Positions 32,687-41,408 of a stretch of DNA of 64,000 nucleotides are shown here, in pieces. The notes under the pieces were generated by a model that did no database searches, was not told the origin of the DNA, and worked only from the letters and a program-made list of their open reading frames with translations. The position numbers and the translations under genes are program-made. The DNA comes from Pantoea allii (GTDB lineage Bacteria; Pseudomonadota; Gammaproteobacteria; Enterobacterales; Enterobacteriaceae), in the NCBI RefSeq assembly GCF_002307475.1, contig NZ_NTMH01000054.1, positions 1-64,000 on the forward strand. Direction: 5' to 3'. Position 1 is the first letter of the stretch, and the number at the start of each line of letters is the position of its first letter.

Positions 32687-32713
32687 AACGGCCGCGCACT
32701 GACGCGGCCGTTT
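32687..32713. terminator. Terminator between grpE and ung
   Basis: AACGGCCGCG and CGCGGCCGTTT pair into a strong 10-bp stem with a CACTGA loop, serving grpE and possibly the converging ung. Confidence 0.82.
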
Positions 32714-32726
32714 GTGTTTATGGCGT

Positions 32727-33407
32727 TTACTCAGGTAAGACCGGCGTCCAGTTAATTGGCGTTTTACCGGCATCGCGTAACAACGCATTGGTTTTGGAAA
32801 AATGCTGGCAACCAAAGAAGCCACGATGTGCAGAAAGCGGGGAAGGGTGCGGAGCCTGCAGAACGTGATGGCGCTGGCGATCAATAATGCTGCCTTTCTT
32901 CTGCGCGTGTGAGCCCCAAAGTAAAAAGATCACGCCTTCACGCTGCTCATTGATAGCCTTGATCACCGTATCGGTAAAGGTTTCCCATCCCAGTCGGGCA
33001 TGAGAATGCGCTTTACCGGCTTCAACGGTCAGTACGGTGTTCAGTAACATCACGCCCTGTTCCGCCCAACTGGCCAGATAACCATGATTGGGTTTCTCAA
33101 AGCCCGGAATATCCTGCTGCAACTCTTTGTACATGTTTTGCAATGACGGCGGTGTCTGTACGCCCGGCAGTACAGAGAAAGCCAGCCCGTGGGCCTGATG
33201 CGGGCCGTGATAAGGGTCCTGTCCCAGAATCACCACGTTCACATCGCCTAATTCGGTTAAGCGAAACGCGTTAAACACATCTTTCTGCGGCGGATAAACC
33301 GTTACGCCTGCAGCCCGCTGGTTAGCGACATGCTTAAGGGTTTCGATAAAGTAGGGTTTTTCTTTCTCTTCAGCCAGCACGTCATGCCAGGTCAGCTTTT
33401 CAGCCAT
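32727..33407 (-). CDS. ung: Uracil-DNA glycosylase
   Basis: 226-residue family 1 UDG that removes uracil from DNA. The water-activating motif is VVILGQDPYHGPHQAHGLAFSV (Asp near residue 63). LLNTVLTVEAGKAHSH is near 120, and the minor-groove loop HPSPLSAHRGF is near 187. The ATG at 33407 has GGGAG 6 nt upstream; a TTG two codons earlier is less likely. Convergent with grpE. Confidence 0.96.
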   Translation of the reverse strand: MAEKLTWHDVLAEEKEKPYFIETLKHVANQRAAGVTVYPPQKDVFNAFRLTELGDVNVVILGQDPYHGPHQAHGLAFSVLPGVQTPPSLQNMYKELQQDIPGFEKPNHGYLASWAEQGVMLLNTVLTVEAGKAHSHARLGWETFTDTVIKAINEQREGVIFLLWGSHAQKKGSIIDRQRHHVLQAPHPSPLSAHRGFFGCQHFSKTNALLRDAGKTPINWTPVLPE

Positions 33408-33559
33408 GATCAACTCCCTTGTATTTCGAACCTTAAGCTTAGCGGTTCACTCTGCAGACATGAAGCCCAAAATTTTTTTAAAAATTAAACGAAACTTTCT
33501 TAGGGCGCGTTTTTAAAATCAAAAGCTTACCAGCGTGAGGATAAAACGCCCGATTGTAA

Positions 33560-33573
33560 TTGATACAGGTCAA
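33560..33573. promoter_or_regulatory. FNR box upstream of grcA
   Basis: TTGATACAGGTCAA matches the FNR consensus TTGAT-N4-ATCAA except for one base, about 90 bp before grcA. In E. coli grcA (yfiD) is strongly FNR-activated under low oxygen. Confidence 0.8.
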
Positions 33574-33664
33574 AGTCATGGTCGCTATCGGGTGATATAC
33601 CAACAGCTCAAATTGACTGATTTACGGTGTTGGCAACCGTCAGCACGTTGTTGGAGGGATTGAA

Positions 33665-34048
33665 ATGATCACAGGTATTCAGATTACCCAATCGAGTAAT
33701 CCGGCTTTAATTAACTCGTTTTGGCTGCTGGACGAGGAAAAAGCGCAGGCGCGCTGTCTCTGTGCCGTCGCAGGCTATCAGGAGGATCAGATTGTGACGA
33801 TTGGGGAACTCGGCGACGTCGCTTACCGTGAAGTGCCTGTCGAGGTGAAACCTCAGGTGCGCGTCGAGGGTGGACAGCATTTAAACGTCAACGTATTGCG
33901 CCGGGAAACGCTGGAAGATGCCGTGAAACATCCCGAGAAGTACCCACAGCTGACTATTCGCGTGTCGGGCTATGCCGTACGTTTTAACTCACTCACCGCT
34001 GAACAGCAGCGCGACGTGATTACCCGCACTTTTACAGAAAGTTTGTAA
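33665..34048 (+). CDS. grcA: Autonomous glycyl radical cofactor GrcA
   Basis: 127-residue protein homologous to the C-terminal glycyl-radical domain of pyruvate formate-lyase, which it can replace when that domain is damaged by oxygen. The radical Gly lies in RVSGYAVRFNSLTAEQQRDVITRTF at the C-terminus. A strong GGAGG precedes the ATG. An FNR box lies upstream, consistent with anaerobic induction. Full length. Confidence 0.95.
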   Translation: MITGIQITQSSNPALINSFWLLDEEKAQARCLCAVAGYQEDQIVTIGELGDVAYREVPVEVKPQVRVEGGQHLNVNVLRRETLEDAVKHPEKYPQLTIRVSGYAVRFNSLTAEQQRDVITRTFTESL

Positions 34049-34209
34049 CGGCTCTGGTGTCGAAATAAAACGCAACGCCTTATCCGGGAATTTGTTTCTA
34101 TTAACAAGGAGATAACTTTTCGGGCAGGCGCGTCACGCCTGACTGTGAGGCCGGAGTAACCTGTTGGGCGTTAAAATGGCACTAAAGCGGTATTTACTGG
34201 CCTGATAAA

Positions 34210-34242
34210 ATAAAAATCGCCTCATAAAGAGGCGATTTTTTT
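34210..34242. terminator. Bidirectional terminator between grcA and srmB
   Basis: AAAAATCGCCTC and GAGGCGATTTTT form a 12-bp stem with an ATAAA loop, A-run on the left and T-run on the right. It lies 15 bp from the srmB stop and serves both converging genes. Confidence 0.9.
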
Positions 34243-34256
34243 GAGCGGGTGTTGAA

Positions 34257-35585
34257 TTATTCCGCACTCTCGCTGCCTGGCGTGCTGCCGCTTGGCTTGC
34301 GGCGCTTACCGACATTTTTGAGATCGCGATGACGTTTTTTAACCCGTGGTTTCTCTTCGTCTTTCGCTTTTTTCTCTGCACGCTTCACAAGCACCTTTTT
34401 CGACGGTTTTCCCGTGGATTTCGGTGATGGCGCACGGGTCACAGGACGCAGCTCATCAATCACGCGCGCCTTAAGTGGCTCATCCACATAACGACTGACT
34501 TTACCCAGCAGCAGATAATCGTGCGCTTCGACCAGCGAAATCGCAATGCCTTTACGACCGGCACGACCGGTGCGTCCAATGCGGTGCAGATAGGTGTCCG
34601 CCGTACGTGGCATATCGAAGTTAATCACGTGACTTACGTCGTCAACGTCGATACCGCGCGCAGCGATGTCCGTTGCTACCAGAATATTTACGCGTCCCTC
34701 AATCAGGCGCTTAATCGCCTCATTGCGTTTCGCCTGCACCATCTCACCTTCAAGGTAACTGGTACGAATGCCGGCATCGTGAAGCCAGCCGACCAGCTCA
34801 TGCAGACGTTCACGCTTACGCACAAACACAATGGTGCGGGTGACTTCTGGCTGTTTTAACAGGTGAACCAGCAGTTTGGTTTTGTGCTCCAGGTCATCGG
34901 CCCGGTAATACCACTGCTGAATCTTTTTACGCTCGCGACGGCTGGGATCGGCTTCCAGTTCGACCGGATCGTTGAGCAGGCGCTCTGCAAAATCTTTGAT
35001 GTGTTCGCCTTCCAGCGTGGCTGAAAACAGCAACGTCTGTTTGCGCCAGCGCGTTTCACCCGCGATGGTTTCGATATCCTGGGCAAAGCCCATATCCAGC
35101 ATGCGGTCAGCTTCATCCAGAATCAGGGTTTCAACGGCGCGGCAATCAAAGTTTTCTTCTTTAATGTACTGCAGCAGACGTCCGGTGGTCGCCACCACCA
35201 CGTCCTGATTCTCGCTAAACACTTCGGCGTGGTTCATATAGGCTACGCCGCCCGTGATCGTCGCAATATCCAGATGCGTATGCTTAGCCAGTTCACGCGC
35301 CTGGTCGGCAACCTGCATCGCCAGTTCGCGGGTTGGCGTTAAAATTAAAATGCGTGGCGGACCAGACTTTTTGCGTGGAAAATCGAGCAGGTGCTGCAAC
35401 GCCGGTAATAAATACGCAGCGGTTTTCCCGGTCCCGGTAGGTGCCGAACCCAGAACGTCGCGGCCCTCCAGCGCGGGGGGAATGGCAGCAGCCTGAATTG
35501 CTGTAGGGCGCGTATAGCCTTTCTCCTGCAGCGCTTCAAGCAGGCTTTCGTCGAGTTCAAGTTCGGAAAATGTGGTTACGGTCAT
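34257..35585 (-). CDS. srmB: ATP-dependent RNA helicase SrmB
   Basis: 442-residue DEAD-box helicase that assists early assembly of the 50S ribosomal subunit. The Q motif leads into GSAPTGTGKTAAYLLPA (motif I, about residue 45), then LILDEADRMLDMGF (motif II, about 154), LFSATLEG (motif III), and DIAARGIDVDDVSHVINFD and YLHRIGRTGRAG (motifs V-VI). The C-terminal tail from about residue 375 is very basic, rich in Lys and Arg, for RNA contact. Divergent from trmN across 167 bp. Confidence 0.95.
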   Translation of the reverse strand: MTVTTFSELELDESLLEALQEKGYTRPTAIQAAAIPPALEGRDVLGSAPTGTGKTAAYLLPALQHLLDFPRKKSGPPRILILTPTRELAMQVADQARELAKHTHLDIATITGGVAYMNHAEVFSENQDVVVATTGRLLQYIKEENFDCRAVETLILDEADRMLDMGFAQDIETIAGETRWRKQTLLFSATLEGEHIKDFAERLLNDPVELEADPSRRERKKIQQWYYRADDLEHKTKLLVHLLKQPEVTRTIVFVRKRERLHELVGWLHDAGIRTSYLEGEMVQAKRNEAIKRLIEGRVNILVATDIAARGIDVDDVSHVINFDMPRTADTYLHRIGRTGRAGRKGIAISLVEAHDYLLLGKVSRYVDEPLKARVIDELRPVTRAPSPKSTGKPSKKVLVKRAEKKAKDEEKPRVKKRHRDLKNVGKRRKPSGSTPGSESAE

Positions 35586-35752
35586 GTTCTACCTCAGTTT
35601 GGGGCGCTGATTATAGACAGATCGGACATAATCTTCATCTGTTTATCGGTATTGACTGCGCCAGATTACGTCAACGACGTGAATTCCCCAACCCACCACG
35701 TTACACTGACCCCTTGCCGTACGGCAGGTAAAAAGGTGAATGGTCGCTGAGT

Positions 35753-36505
35753 ATGATGCAGGACAAGCCGCAGACGCGGCCACAATTAAAAAAGAATGGT
35801 TTTACCTTCAAGCAGTTTTTTGTTGCCCACGACCGTTGTGCGATGAAGGTCGGTACAGATGGTATTTTGCTGGGCGCATGGGCACCGGTGGCCGGGGTTA
35901 AGCGGATGCTTGATATCGGTGCTGGTTCGGGGCTGATTGCCCTGATGCTGGCCCAGCGTACTCCGTCAGCGGTTGACATTGATGCGGTAGAGTTAGATCC
36001 CGATGCCGCACAGCAGGCGCGCGAAAATATTCAGCATTCTCCATGGGCAACGCGGATTCATGTCCATCAGCAGGACATCGCCCAGTGGGCTGAAAACTGC
36101 GAAGCGCGCTACTCGCTTATCGTCAGTAATCCTCCTTATTTTGAGCCCGGTGTGGCCTGCGCGACGTCCGCTAGAGACAGTGCGCGCGCCACCGGTTCGT
36201 TAGATCACCAAACATTATTACGTTGTGCGGCCTCGCTGATTGAAGAAGAGGGGTTTTTCTGTGTGATCTTACCCGAAGCGACAGGGCAGCAGGTTATCGC
36301 CCAGGCGCAGGCTGACGGCTGGCATTTACGCTTTCGCTTTGACGTTGCGGAATACGCGCATCGCCCACCTCATCGGGTGCTACTGGGGTTTTCCCCCAGC
36401 GCAGGCGAAACCCTGTTTGAACGGCTGGCTATTCGCGACGCGGACAGACAATACTCTGAAGCCTGGCAAAGCCTGACGCGCGACTTCTATTTATTTATGT
36501 CATGA
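35753..36505 (+). CDS. trmN: tRNA1(Val) (adenine37-N6)-methyltransferase TrmN
   Basis: 250-residue class I SAM-dependent methyltransferase (E. coli YfiC/TrmM) that makes m6A37 in tRNA-Val. The start of the fold is RNGFTFKQF-like (KNGFTFKQFFVAHDRCAMKVGTD split). The SAM loop is LDIGAGSGLIALML (about residue 55). The catalytic NPPY motif is VSNPPYFEPG (about 125). The reading frame opens with ATGATG; the first is assumed. Its 3' end overlaps that of the convergent nadB by 19 bp, a packing also seen in relatives. Confidence 0.93.
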   Translation: MMQDKPQTRPQLKKNGFTFKQFFVAHDRCAMKVGTDGILLGAWAPVAGVKRMLDIGAGSGLIALMLAQRTPSAVDIDAVELDPDAAQQARENIQHSPWATRIHVHQQDIAQWAENCEARYSLIVSNPPYFEPGVACATSARDSARATGSLDHQTLLRCAASLIEEEGFFCVILPEATGQQVIAQAQADGWHLRFRFDVAEYAHRPPHRVLLGFSPSAGETLFERLAIRDADRQYSEAWQSLTRDFYLFMS

Positions 36506-38112
36506 CCGGGTTGCAGCACGGTAGGTTGTGCCTCGGGTAACAAATCAGGATAGTCGCGGATAAAATGCAACCCGCGACTCTCTTTCCTCTGCAGCGCACA
36601 GCGCACCATCAGTTCAGCCACCTGCACCAGGTTTCGCAGCTCCAGCAGGTTATTAGACAGGCGGAAGTGACGGTAGTACTCGTCTATTTCCTGTTGCAAC
36701 AGCGTGATGCGACGCAATGCCCGCTCCAGCCGCTTGGTGGTGCGCACAATCCCCACGTAGTCCCACATAAACAGTCGCAGTTCATGCCAGTTATGCTGAA
36801 TCACCACCCGTTCATCGGCATCATCCACCTGGCTGTCGTCCCAGGCCGGTAAGCTGTCTACAGCGTCAACCTCGGGTAAAATACGCAGCAGATCTTCCGC
36901 CGCCGACCAGCCATAGACAAGGCATTCGAGCAGTGAATTTGACGCCATGCGATTGGCACCGTGTAGGCCGGTATAGCTGACTTCGCCAATCGCGTACAAG
37001 CCGTTGATATCGGTGCGGCCCTGCTCGTTCACCATCACGCCGCCGCAGGTGTAATGGGCGGCGGGCACCACCGGGATCTTATCCTTCGTCAGGTCAAAGC
37101 CAAAGGTGAGCAGTTTTTCGTAAATCATGGGGAAGTGCGAACGCACAAACGCTTCAGGCTGATGACTGATGTCCAGATACATACAGTCCACGCCCAGGCG
37201 TTTCATTTCATGATCGATGGCGCGGGCGACAATATCGCGCGGTGCCAGCTCAGCGCGTGCATCAAAGTCGGGCATAAAACGCGAACCATCAGGCCGCACC
37301 AGCCAGGCACCTTCGCCGCGCAGCGCTTCGGTGAGCAGAAAGTTTTGTGCCTGGGGATGAAACAGGCAAGTGGGGTGAAACTGATTAAACTCCAGGTTAG
37401 CCACACGGCAACCTGCCCGCCATGCCATCGCAATGCCATCGCCCGATGCGACATCCGGATTCGTGGTGTACTGATACACTTTGGCGGCACCGCCTGTGGC
37501 CAGGACGACGGCGCGTGCGCGGCAGGTTTCAACCCGTTCGCGGTTACGGTTCCAGATCCAGGCACCGGTAACACGACGCGGGCCCGGCAGGCCGAGCTTA
37601 TCTGAAAGAATAAGATCCACCGCGTTGGTGCGTTCAAGAATGCGGATATTCGGATGATGTAACGCCTGACCTACCAGCGTGGTTTCTACCTCGCGGCCCG
37701 TCGCGTCCGCGCTGTGCAGAATACGGCGATGACTGTGGCCGCCTTCTCGCGTCAGATGATAGCGCATCTCCCCCGCAGCCTGTGGATCGGTATCAAAGGC
37801 TACCCCGTTATCAATCAACCACTGTACGCAGTGACGCGCATTGCTGGCGACGAACGACACAGCAGCGCGATCGCATAAACCTGCCCCCGCGACCAGCGTG
37901 TCTTCAACATGCGAATCAATGCTGTCGGTTTCGTCAAAGACCGCCGCAATGCCGCCTTGCGCATACAGCGTCGAGCCTTCATTCACCTGCGCTTTGCTTA
38001 ATACGGTGACCTGATAATGTTCTGCCAGACGCAATGCCAGCGACAATCCTGCCGCACCGCTGCCCACAATGAGTACATCACACTGATAATCTGAGGGAGA
38101 GAAAGTTGTCAT
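36487..38112 (-). CDS. nadB: L-aspartate oxidase
   Basis: 541-residue FAD enzyme that oxidises L-aspartate to iminoaspartate, the first step of de novo NAD synthesis. The dinucleotide-binding motif is VLIVGSGAAGLSLALRLA (about residue 12). HLTREGGHSHRRILH and EFNQFHPTCLFHP lie near 130 and 235, and HYTCGGVMVNEQGRTDI near 350. The C-terminal helical domain has HNWHELRLFMWDYVGIVRTTKRLERA. The start at 38112 (MTTFSPSDYQ) matches family length; a longer frame is less likely. Divergent from rpoE. Confidence 0.96.
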   Translation of the reverse strand: MTTFSPSDYQCDVLIVGSGAAGLSLALRLAEHYQVTVLSKAQVNEGSTLYAQGGIAAVFDETDSIDSHVEDTLVAGAGLCDRAAVSFVASNARHCVQWLIDNGVAFDTDPQAAGEMRYHLTREGGHSHRRILHSADATGREVETTLVGQALHHPNIRILERTNAVDLILSDKLGLPGPRRVTGAWIWNRNRERVETCRARAVVLATGGAAKVYQYTTNPDVASGDGIAMAWRAGCRVANLEFNQFHPTCLFHPQAQNFLLTEALRGEGAWLVRPDGSRFMPDFDARAELAPRDIVARAIDHEMKRLGVDCMYLDISHQPEAFVRSHFPMIYEKLLTFGFDLTKDKIPVVPAAHYTCGGVMVNEQGRTDINGLYAIGEVSYTGLHGANRMASNSLLECLVYGWSAAEDLLRILPEVDAVDSLPAWDDSQVDDADERVVIQHNWHELRLFMWDYVGIVRTTKRLERALRRITLLQQEIDEYYRHFRLSNNLLELRNLVQVAELMVRCALQRKESRGLHFIRDYPDLLPEAQPTVLQPGHDINK

Positions 38113-38302
38113 GGTGTTTAATTTACTAAACAAGAATGGACCGAGCATAAGCGTTTGGTCGTTTTTTGTGAAGTATTTTGAACACAAACGGCACAGGATT
38201 CGCGCCTTTAAATTAATTTATCAGATATATCAAAAGGTTAATGTATAACGGCTTTAAGCAGGGTTTTTTATACCAAACTTAATCGATTACAAGGATTTAA
38301 AG

Positions 38303-38392
38303 ATGAAAAAGCTGTTGTCATAGGTTACTCTGCCTGCGATTTGCGCGCTTTACACTGAACGAAAACCAACAAACTGTGTAATTCTGCCGTAA
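38303..38392 (+). pseudogene. Relic of a short exported-protein gene between nadB and rpoE
   Basis: AAGGA before an ATG at 38303 starts MKKLLS, then an in-frame TAG, then VTLPAICALY and about 15 further codons to the next stop at 38390. Read through the TAG, the first 16 residues look like a signal peptide (two Lys, a hydrophobic core and an A-x-C-A end). The frame is short and unlike anything I recognise, so this is a possible relic, not a proven gene. The rest of the 407-bp nadB-rpoE gap holds only the sigma-E promoter. Confidence 0.35.
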
Positions 38393-38416
38393 AGTGGCTA
38401 AAAAGAGGCTGAGAGT

Positions 38417-38443
38417 GAACTTTTCGCCACGCAAAGACTCAAA
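38417..38443 (+). promoter_or_regulatory. Sigma-E autoregulatory promoter of rpoE
   Basis: GAACTT at 38417-38422 and TCAAA at 38439-38443, separated by 16 bp, match the sigma-E consensus (GAACTT, 16, TCtgA/TCaAA), about 75 bp before the rpoE start. The same promoter class drives the operon in E. coli. Confidence 0.8.
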
Positions 38444-38519
38444 GCGCATGCTTGCTCAATAGCGGTGTGCTGGCAGTTCCTTAACGCATAAGAAAGTATT
38501 TGGGGAGACATTACCTCGG

Positions 38520-39098
38520 ATGAGCGAGCAGTTAGCGGACCAGGTTCTTGTTGAACGGGTTCAGAAGGGGGATCAGAAGGCTTTCAACTTACTGGTAATT
38601 CGTTACCAGCATAAAGTGGCGAGCCTGGTCTCACGATATGTCCCTTCAGGCGATGTGCCTGATGTCGTTCAGGAATCATTCATTAAGGCTTATCGCGCAC
38701 TGGATTCGTTCCGTGGCGATAGCGCGTTTTACACATGGCTGTATCGGATAGCAGTGAATACAGCAAAAAATTATTTGGTCGCTCAGGGACGGCGTCCGCC
38801 TTCCAGTGACGTTGATGCAATTGATGCTGAAAACTTCGAAAGTGCGGGCGCATTGAAAGAAATTTCGAACCCTGAGAACTTAATGTTGTCAGATGAACTG
38901 AAACAAATCGTCTTTCGTACCATCGAGGCGCTTCCTGAGGACTTGCGAATGGCAATTACCCTCAGGGAACTTGACGGTCTGAGCTATGAAGAGATCGCCG
39001 TCATTATGGATTGCCCGGTGGGCACGGTGAGGTCGCGTATCTTCCGTGCACGTGAGGCCATTGATAATAAAGTTCAACCGCTTATCCAACGTCAGTGA
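38520..39098 (+). CDS. rpoE: RNA polymerase sigma factor RpoE (sigma-E)
   Basis: 192-residue ECF sigma factor for envelope stress. Region 2 (about residues 10-90) includes KAFNLLVIRYQHKVASLVSRYV and DSFRGDSAFYTWLYRIAVN. Region 4 (about 130-185) has LPEDLRMAITLRELDGLSYE and the helix-turn-helix VGTVRSRIFRAREAI. First gene of the rpoE-rseABC operon. Held inactive by the anti-sigma factor RseA until outer-membrane protein misfolding triggers RseA proteolysis. Full length. Confidence 0.98.
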   Translation: MSEQLADQVLVERVQKGDQKAFNLLVIRYQHKVASLVSRYVPSGDVPDVVQESFIKAYRALDSFRGDSAFYTWLYRIAVNTAKNYLVAQGRRPPSSDVDAIDAENFESAGALKEISNPENLMLSDELKQIVFRTIEALPEDLRMAITLRELDGLSYEEIAVIMDCPVGTVRSRIFRAREAIDNKVQPLIQRQ

Positions 39099-39124
39099 TA
39101 ACGGCTACTGGAAGGGTATTAGGC

Positions 39125-39772
39125 ATGCAGAAAGAAAAACTTTCCGCTTTAATGGATGGTGAGGCTTTAGATAACGAGCTGTTTTCAGCGCTGTCTAAAG
39201 ATGCAGATCTACAAAAAAGCTGGGAACGCTACCATCTCATCCGCGATACCATGCGCGGTGATGTTGGTGAGCACCTGCATTTTGATATTGCTGCGCGCGT
39301 CGCTGCTGCTATTGAAAAAGAGCCACAGCGCAACGTTACAACCTTGATCCCCGAAGCACAGCCCGAACCTTCTCGCTGGGAAAAAATGCCGTTCTGGCAT
39401 AAAGTTCGCCCGTGGGCGGCACAGATTACCCAGGTTGGCGTCGCCGCCTGTGTTTCCCTGGCTGTTATCGTTGGCGTCCAGCATTACAACCAACCGGCCG
39501 GCGTCGAAAGTTCCGACTCGCCGGTGTTTAATACCTTACCTGTGATGGGTAAAGCCTCACCTGTGAGCCTGGGCGTGCCGTCTGATGCCTTTGGCGGCGG
39601 TAATGTCACGCAACAGGTGCAGGACCAGCGTCGCCGCGTCAATGCCATGCTGCAGGACTATGAACTCCAGCGTCGCCTCCATGCGGACCAGCTGCAGTTT
39701 GAAACCAATGCGCCTAAACAAGCGCAGGCCAATGTCCCTGGTAATCAGTCATTAGGAATGCAGCAGCAGTAA
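39125..39772 (+). CDS. rseA: Anti-sigma-E factor RseA
   Basis: 215-residue inner-membrane anti-sigma factor. The cytoplasmic anti-sigma domain (about residues 1-90: KLSALMDGEALDNELFSALSKD, SWERYHLIRDTMRGD) grips RpoE. One membrane span follows near 100-118 (VGVAACVSLAVIVGV), then a periplasmic domain with the Gln-rich C-terminus that RseB and DegS act on. The start at 39125 follows GGAAGGG; a longer frame upstream lies in the rpoE-rseA gap. It overlaps rseB by one base (TAATG). Confidence 0.96.
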   Translation: MQKEKLSALMDGEALDNELFSALSKDADLQKSWERYHLIRDTMRGDVGEHLHFDIAARVAAAIEKEPQRNVTTLIPEAQPEPSRWEKMPFWHKVRPWAAQITQVGVAACVSLAVIVGVQHYNQPAGVESSDSPVFNTLPVMGKASPVSLGVPSDAFGGGNVTQQVQDQRRRVNAMLQDYELQRRLHADQLQFETNAPKQAQANVPGNQSLGMQQQ

Positions 39773-40728
39773 TGAAGCCGCTATGGTATGCCGTCAGCCT
39801 TCTGGCAGGCAGCCTGTTGTGGCCATCTGCCGCCCCAGCGCAGGTTTCTGCGTCTGGGGCGTTATTGCAGCAGATGGAGCAGGCAAGCCAGACCCTCAAC
39901 TACGAATTCGCCTATATCAATGTGTCCCGCCTTGGCATGGAATCGCTGCGCTATCGTCATGCGGTTATTGATGATCGCGTGTATGCGCAGGTGCTGCAGA
40001 TGGACGGCCCGCGTCGTGAAGTGATTCAGCGCGGCAATGATATCAGCTATTTTGAACCCGGCATTGAGCCTTTCTCTCTGCCGGGCAATCACATTGTGGA
40101 TGCGCTCCCGTCCATTATTTATGCCGATTTCGCCAAGCTGGATGTCGCCTATGACTTTATTACCGTAGGCCGCTCGCGCATTGCCGACCAGATGTGCGAC
40201 GTGGTGCGCATCGTTTCACGCGATGGCACGCGCTACAGCTACGTTGTATGGCTGGACGTGGATACCAAGCTTCCTCTTCGCGTCGATTTGCTGGACCGCG
40301 ATGGCGAAACGATGGAGCAATTCCGTGTTATCAGCTTTGCGGTCGATGATGGCGTACGTAATCTGATGCAGGGGCTGGAGAAAGCTAATCTGCCGCCGTC
40401 GTTGTCATTAACTAAAGCCGATAACGTCTCGTTAGACTGGCAGCCCGACTGGCTTCCCGCTGGAATGACGCTGGTGTCTCAAAGCCGTCGAATGATTCCC
40501 ACATTAAATAAATCGCTAGAGTCACGGCTTTACAGCGATGGGCTGTTTAGCTTTGCCGTCAATGTGACGCCAGCAGATAAAAACAGCACCGCACAGACAT
40601 TGCGCACGGGACGTCGTACGGTGCAGACCGTAATACGCGATAATAACGAGATTACGGTCGTCGGCGAGCTACCGCCCGTGACGGCAAAACGTATCGCAGA
40701 CAGCGTCGAGCTCGGGGCAAAAAAATGA
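39772..40728 (+). CDS. rseB: Sigma-E regulatory protein RseB
   Basis: 318-residue periplasmic sensor that binds RseA and shields it from DegS, releasing on contact with lipopolysaccharide. Sec signal peptide LLAGSLLWPSAAPA with cleavage near PAQA. The large N-terminal MucB/LolA-like domain (about 25-215) has LNYEFAYINVSRLGMESLRY and YSYVVWLDVDTKLPLRVDLLDRDG, followed by a smaller C-terminal domain. It starts within the rseA stop (TAATG) and overlaps rseC by 4 bp. Confidence 0.95.
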   Translation: MKPLWYAVSLLAGSLLWPSAAPAQVSASGALLQQMEQASQTLNYEFAYINVSRLGMESLRYRHAVIDDRVYAQVLQMDGPRREVIQRGNDISYFEPGIEPFSLPGNHIVDALPSIIYADFAKLDVAYDFITVGRSRIADQMCDVVRIVSRDGTRYSYVVWLDVDTKLPLRVDLLDRDGETMEQFRVISFAVDDGVRNLMQGLEKANLPPSLSLTKADNVSLDWQPDWLPAGMTLVSQSRRMIPTLNKSLESRLYSDGLFSFAVNVTPADKNSTAQTLRTGRRTVQTVIRDNNEITVVGELPPVTAKRIADSVELGAKK

Positions 40729-41189
40729 TGAGAGAATGGGCCACCGTTGTGGCATGGCAGGATGGCATCGCCACGCTGCACACAGAAGCAAAAACGTCCT
40801 GCAACAGCTGCCAGGCTCGTAAAGGCTGTGGCAGCCATATGCTGAATAAGCTGGGTCCTAAGAATGCGCACGTGATGCAGATAGCCAGCAGCAAGCCACT
40901 GCAGCCAGGTCAGCGCGTTGAACTGGGCATCAAAGAGAGCAGCCTGCTGGGCTCTGCGCTGCTGGTTTATATGACGCCACTGTTCGGCCTGTTCCTGTTT
41001 GCCGGCCTGTTTCAGGCGCTGTTTGGCAGCGACCTGGCGGCAGCCAGCGGTGCGCTGTTAGGCGGTGTGGGCGGGTTTATCGTTGCTAAAGGCATTTCCA
41101 TGAAATTTGGCGATCGTGAAGCCTTCCAGCCCGTTATTTTGAACATCGCTTTGCCGCCTGATGCGCTGCGCGTTGAAAGCGAAGCCTGA
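40725..41189 (+). CDS. rseC: SoxR-reducing/sigma-E regulatory membrane protein RseC
   Basis: 154-residue inner-membrane protein. The cytoplasmic N-terminus has the Cys cluster CNSCQARKGCG (about residues 26-36), probably metal or iron-sulfur binding. Two membrane spans follow (about 85-105 and 108-130: LLVYMTPLFGLFLFAGLF and ASGALLGGVGGFIVAKG). Relatives reduce SoxR and modulate sigma-E. Last gene of the rpoE operon, overlapping rseB by 4 bp. An intrinsic terminator follows 10 bp after the stop. Confidence 0.93.
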   Translation: MMREWATVVAWQDGIATLHTEAKTSCNSCQARKGCGSHMLNKLGPKNAHVMQIASSKPLQPGQRVELGIKESSLLGSALLVYMTPLFGLFLFAGLFQALFGSDLAAASGALLGGVGGFIVAKGISMKFGDREAFQPVILNIALPPDALRVESEA

Positions 41190-41198
41190 TCCTCACTC

Positions 41199-41224
41199 AA
41201 GCCGCACTTGCTGCGGCTTTTGCC
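41199..41224 (+). terminator. Terminator of the rpoE-rseABC operon
   Basis: AAGCCGCA and TGCGGCTT form an 8-bp stem with a CTTGC loop, followed by TTT, 10 bp after the rseC stop. Confidence 0.88.
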
Positions 41225-41408
41225 ATTATGACTCCTCGCAAAAAACTGTTTCGTTTCCACAACGTTCCATTCTTTTATGCGCGGCCTTAACAGTGTAATA
41301 TGCGTCGTCATTAATGAGGCTGACAGGATTGTGGGTTAAGAGCGATCTTCCTGAATGTGTCTGTGCTCAGGTTCCTAACTGATTCTCTACGTGAAGATAT
41401 TCCTATAA

